Source: Bugula neritina
Taxonomy: Eukaryota > Bryozoa > Gymnolaemata > Cheilostomatida > Bugulidae
Length of the DNA stretch: 64,000 bases
Assembly (NCBI GenBank): GCA_964035545.1
Contig: OZ037768.1
Location: 17,293,875-17,357,874 of the forward strand
Direction: 5' to 3'
In this document: positions 59,750 to 64,000 of the stretch, piece by piece
Layout of the letters: the number at the start of each line of letters is the position of its first letter
Position numbering within the stretch: the stretch's first letter is position 1
Notes under the pieces: generated by a model
The model's input: only the letters and a program-made list of their open reading frames with translations
What the model was told of the DNA's origin: nothing
Database searches by the model: none
Program-made: the position numbers and the translations under genes

Positions 59750-60610
59750 TGAACTTCATCACTGATTGTAGTATCCCTCCTAGATATTTGCAGTAATCTG
59801 TGTGCTCTAGTAGAGTATTATTTATTGTATACTGTGGGACTGTGCTCTGAGACTAGAAAGCAACTATCTTACACTTTTTGGCATTAAAACACATCTCTGC
59901 CCACATATTTAGTGAACCAAGGTTGGCTTAGAAATTTATCTCGTCAGTTGGGCTGGTAACAATTTGGTACATCAGGGTATTATCGGCAAAGAGGCCAACA
60001 AAGCAGTCGACATGGCTTGGGAGATCGTTGATATACACTGGAAATAATACAGGGCCCAGCACTGAGCCTTGTGGGACTCCAGAAATTCATGGGAAGTAAA
60101 TTAGATTTGGCACCATCCAGCACCACTGTTTGAGACCTGTTACATAAGAAGTAATAAATGATAAATCCAGTCGAGCAGGTAACCGTATATTTCAGCGATG
60201 CTTGACAGTTTTTGTATTAGCAATGTGTGAGGTAATCTATCAAAGGCCTTTGACAGGTCTAGAAGTGCAGCGTGTAGTTAGATTTCTTATCCGTTGCTCT
60301 TATTATAATCCATGTAAGGTAGCACAGATCCGGGTTTCACATGAGAGCCCTTTTCTAAAACCATGTTGTCAATTGTGAAGCCAATTGTAAACTTTTTCCA
60401 ATATATTTCTGAGCACTATGTGTTCCAGTAGCTTGCAGGGGATACTAGTTAGACTGTTAGGGAGATTGGTTGGTGGTTGTTGGCATCTGTCTACGCCCGA
60501 CTTGTGGATGGGAGAAATATGGGCAGTTTTCCACTTGGCTGGCAGTTTCCCAAGTTTGAATTCGAGTGATTTGTTATTAATTTTAGAATTGATCTCAAAT
60601 TATCTAATTT
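59750..60610 (-). pseudogene. Decayed second LINE, reverse transcriptase fragment
   Basis: Minus-strand translation in changing frames gives RT blocks: WKTAHISPIHKSG near 60540, then SIPCKLLEHIV, GFRKGLSCE, GVPQGSVLGP and INDLPSHVDC near 60050. The catalytic motif reads FADN, not FADD, at about 59990, so the second catalytic Asp is lost, and there are several stops. A Jockey/CR1-type relic, distinct from the better copy next to it. Confidence 0.82.
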
Positions 60611-60699
60611 AAATTATCATTTTGATCTTGATCTTGATTGGGTCAAGTCCCAAGACCTCTCGAAGAGAGTAATTGTGGGACCCTCGGATCTATCCAGGC

Positions 60700-63036
60700 T
60701 CAGAAATCCGCTACTATCTCCCCCATACGGAGCTCCCGGACAGTGCGCAACAGGAAACCCTGCAGGTACAGGCTCGAATCGCAGGCTATAGCATTGAAAG
60801 TGTTAATACGGGTATTCATGTTATGGGTTGAGGATTTCATAGATTTAAGTGTGTAATTTAAGGTTGGAAATAAATCATTATTTGCAGCAATATGACACAA
60901 CAAAGAAATTCTCTGTGACTGTCTGCGCTTTCTTAATGTTTCTAGTCCTAGGTCAATTTTGGCATCTGTTACCGATACCTCTCTACCCTTTAAATTTTTA
61001 ATGAACCGTACAGCCCTATTTTGGGTAACTTCTAATTTTGTTATTAGATGTTTATTGCATGGGTCCCATACTTCAGCAGCATATTCTAGGAGAGGTCTAC
61101 AAAGAGTTTTATACGCAAGAATTTTAACATTTTCTGGGGCATTTCCTAGTGTGAGCTTGATTAAACCTAGTACTCTGTATGCCTTTGATATGATATTTTC
61201 GACATGCTTATTCCATTTCAAATCTGCTGATAGCAATATTCCAAGGTATTTTACAACTCCAACTCTATTCAGGGGATCTTCTCCTAATTTATAAGTGAAG
61301 ACATTTCCCATATTTTCTGTTTTCTTACCAAAAGTGATGACATTACTTTTCTTTGAGTTGAACTTCATATTGTTTTCTTTTGCCCACCTATAAAGTCTAG
61401 AAAGATTTCCCTGTAGTTTATGATGATCATTTGGATCAGTAATGGGTAGATAAACAAGAGTGTCATCAGCAAAAAGCCTGATTGTACTATGTGTAACACA
61501 GTTTACAATGTCATTAATAAACAAAACGAATAATGTTGGACCCAGCACACTTCCTTGTGGAACCCCGAAAGTCACTGGTGCTAAGTCCGAAGACACCCTG
61601 TCAATGACCACTCGCTGTGAGCGTCCAGTTAAGAATGATGAAACCCATCGAATAATGCAGGGATTTATTTTTAACAATATCAATTTCTTTACAAGAATAT
61701 GATGGTCAATTACATCAAAGGCTTTAGAAAAATCTAGCACAACTGCATCTACAAAATGTCCTTTATCTATATGCCTTAATATATCGTGGTTGACAGTAGC
61801 AAGCTGAGTAACACATGAAAAGTTGCGGCGAAAACCATGTTGGTTTTCATGTATCAAATTTTCCAATTGTGTGTTTAAATGATGCAGAACTACATGTTCA
61901 AGAATTTTACAGCAAATGCACGTTAATGATACTGGACGATAGTTGGAAGCTAGAGTGCGGTTGCCCTGTTTAAACACAGGTGTTACATTTGCAGTCTTCC
62001 AGTCATCTGGCACTATTCCTGTATTGAGTGAATGATTGAAAATACACACCAGTATTTCTGCTGTTCGATCTAAGTCTACTGTGAGATAGTTCTTTGTGAA
62101 TCCATCTACTCCAGGAGCTTTACCTTGTACAAGTTGTCTCAGCAGGTTCACAACTCCTTCTTTAGTTACCACTATATTATCTTTCTCAGTGACTGATGGT
62201 AATTCTGGTAGAGGTGATGGAGTGGTAAATACACTGTAGAAGAAACCATTCAGAGTGTTAGATATCTTAGTTTTATCATACGTCAAGATACCATCGTTGT
62301 TTTCTATGGAAGTAATCTCATTATCATTCCCTTTTAGATCTTTAACATATTTGTAAAACGGTTTTGTGTAGCCACTGGAAAGAGGTTGGTATAGACGATT
62401 CACCAGAAAAGATGCTTTTAGTTTTTTGAATAATTTTTTATTATGGCGACGTAATTCTTTATATTTAGCCAAGTGATCAGCATCACCAGTCGTTTGAAAG
62501 CGGTTGTAAAACTTTCGCTGTTTCTTACATGCCCGTCTGGCTTCATCATTAAACCAGAGAGGCTCATGTAGATTTCTAGGCTTACGTTGTTTAGTTGGGA
62601 CATATGAATCAACAAGTCTATGTAATTCAGTCTTAAATGTATTCCATATAACATTAATATCATATTTCAACATCACTTTGTTTTTAATAGTATGAAGCAA
62701 CTCATCTAGACCAGTTGTAAACCCGCCGAGTTCGATTTTGTGAAATAGCTTGATTGGGGGGATAGATGGTTTCTTTTTCTGTTCTACTTTACCAGTCAAG
62801 ACCGTTTCTATCATGAAATGGTCGCTAATACCCGGTGTTATTACATTTGTGCTTTGAACTTTATATGACAAGTCAGTACAGATGAGATCTAATATATTGC
62901 CTGCTATGTGCGTAGATTTATGAACAAGTTGTTCCAAATTATTATCATTTAGAAAATTACAAGTCAGTATAGTATGTCCTCCAACAAGTTGAAAGGCCAG
63001 TATCTTCCCAATTGATTCTTGGAAGGTTAAAATCAC
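60700..63036 (-). pseudogene. LINE ORF, reverse transcriptase part
   Basis: A 778-codon open frame. It starts with the C-terminal part of the endonuclease (GISDHF motif), followed by a linker with basic residues. The RT has WKTANVTPVFKQG, NYRPVSLT, GFRRN, LDFSKAFDVIDH, GVPQGSVLGP and the catalytic FADD at residues 522-525. A C-terminal region follows (YLGILL, KTLCRPLLEYAAEVW, RAVRFI), typical of Jockey/CR1-type proteins. The catalytic residues are intact, but the endonuclease N-terminal half is in another frame, so the polyprotein is broken. The Met at 63036 is probably not a native start. Confidence 0.88.
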
Positions 63037-63460
63037 CGGTTATGAGTTTTCTATTTGTTGGGTATTTAGTGTGAATATTTTTCATGTACTCAAAGAATGA
63101 GTTCATGTCACGTGAAGAAGGGGGTCTATAATAGCAAGTAAGATTGCAATATTCCTTGCTATCCAGTCTAAAACATACTGTGATTGCTTCTGCTTCTGTT
63201 TCACACCTGATTAGCTTATGGGGAATTTCTACATTTATGGCAATCAATACACCACCTCCGTGCGAATCACGATCTTTTCTATATACTACTTTGTCTTTGG
63301 GAGAAAACAATTGAGAATTCAAAAATGCATTATCTAGGTGTGTTTCAGTAATACAAATGATATCGTATTCAACGGAGAGGGTTTGAATCTCCAATATTTT
63401 CCCCCTTATTGATCTCGCATTTACTGTTAATATTCTCCGATTATCATGTGTTACTGTCTT
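62957..63460 (-). pseudogene. LINE ORF, endonuclease N-terminal part (frameshifted)
   Basis: It encodes an AP-endonuclease-like domain: ILTVNARSIRGK near 63420, the catalytic ITETHLDN, SHGGGVLIAI and the GDFNLPRINW block. It runs out of frame after about 63000, where the downstream frame takes up the same domain. The frame is open upstream of the Met at 63394 to about 63460, where the preceding charged segment lies in yet another frame. Confidence 0.85.
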
Positions 63461-63666
63461 ACTTTTATTATCTTCCCGTTTGTTATCTTGTACTTGTTTT
63501 CTGGATTTTTCTGCCTCAATTCCCTCAGCTCGCTTCTCAGTTGAAAATCCTTTTCTTGTCCCTCTTTATTCAAGTCAAGACGAGCAAAGACTCCTTCTAT
63601 TTTCTGAGCGTTGATGCGTTTTAGAAATTCCCATTTTTGAACTTCTGAAGCTAGTGTTAGTCTCAT
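63451..63666 (-). pseudogene. LINE 5' coding remnant, coiled-coil-like
   Basis: A 71-codon frame rich in Lys, Glu, Arg, Leu and Gln (EVQKWEFLKRINAQK, LRSELRELRQ) just upstream of the endonuclease and in a different frame. It probably represents the end of ORF1 or the head of the polyprotein. Confidence 0.55.
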
Positions 63667-63719
63667 GGGTCTAATCTTGTCAACTTTTTTTTGTCCTAAT
63701 CTTGTGGCATTATCTCTTG

Positions 63720-64000
63720 ATGCGTGAATTTAATTGTTATTTATTTATATTATAATTAATATTTATCAGTTATTAATTAAATTTTATTACCACTGTGACT
63801 GTCATTACGACTATCATAATCAATTAATGAATTTATTATAATTAGAAATAAGTTTAATTTCATTAAAAACTATTTATTAGTATTACTATAACTATTACTA
63901 TTAGTATTACACTCAGTTTGAGTTACTAACTGGCTTACATTTGGTCTAATTCCACGTTAGAGTTAGGCTCTTAGACTGAGTTAGTCTTGCAGTTACACTG
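63720..64000. repeat. Degenerate AT-rich simple repeats at window end
   Basis: Strings such as ctattagtattactataac and attactattagtattacac recur here, at 38600-38800 and at 39205-39270. I see no gene. Confidence 0.5.

Larger units (their letters stand above)
60620..63666 (-). mobile_element. Non-LTR retrotransposon (LINE), Jockey/CR1-like group, nearly full length
   Basis: Minus strand. It contains an N-terminal charged segment (63666-63451), an APE-type endonuclease and an RT, with a 3' end near 60625 that shows a short tandem of gatcaa units (tcaagatcaagatcaa). At least two frame changes interrupt the coding region, near 63450 and near 63000. The clade is assigned only from the motif style. 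Confidence 0.85.

Overview
The window is animal nuclear DNA. It is AT-rich, its genes have many exons with GT-AG introns, and it holds (TA)n microsatellites, tRNA-derived SINEs, non-LTR (LINE) elements and a Ty3-type LTR retrotransposon. Genes read by eye are homologues of RECQL, SBSPON, SBDS and USP40 plus a family of CD225/dispanin membrane proteins. The set fits a metazoan, probably an aquatic invertebrate. The sequence alone does not fix the phylum. All exon models were built by hand from splice sites and reading-frame continuity and have no transcript support.

Layout. (1) 1-15.1 kb: five CD225/dispanin genes, two on + (41-1491 and 3005-4504, a recent tandem duplication) and three on - (8259-9216, 10603-12114, 13485-15138). 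Each has the same three-exon plan with phase-0 introns: a variable N-terminal exon, a conserved CD225 exon and a strongly variable C-terminal tail exon. Two tails are repeat arrays, one Asp/His/Trp-rich and one Gly/His-rich. (2) 17.1-19.0 kb: an intronless RECQL-type RecQ helicase on -. (3) 22.8-23.5 kb: a foldback of about 670 bp with arms of about 330 bp. (4) 23.7-28.3 kb: an intact Ty3-type retrotransposon with identical 145-bp LTRs, a 5-bp target duplication and one gag-pol ORF. (5) 31.1-36.9 kb: an SBSPON homologue on -. (6) 38.9-46.3 kb: SBDS on +, six exons. (7) 46.5-57.2 kb: USP40 on -, 19 coding exons, tail to tail with SBDS and only 126 bp between stop codons. (8) 59-63.7 kb: a MITE-like element inside (TA)n, a SINE and two LINE copies on -, one nearly complete with frameshifts and one decayed.

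How the genes relate. SBDS (60S ribosome maturation), USP40 (deubiquitinase), RECQL (DNA helicase) and SBSPON (secreted matrix protein) are single conserved genes with no evident shared pathway. The dispanin cluster is the locally expanded family and the most unusual part of the window: a fixed membrane module carries interchangeable tails, which topology models of the family place outside the cell or in the vesicle lumen.
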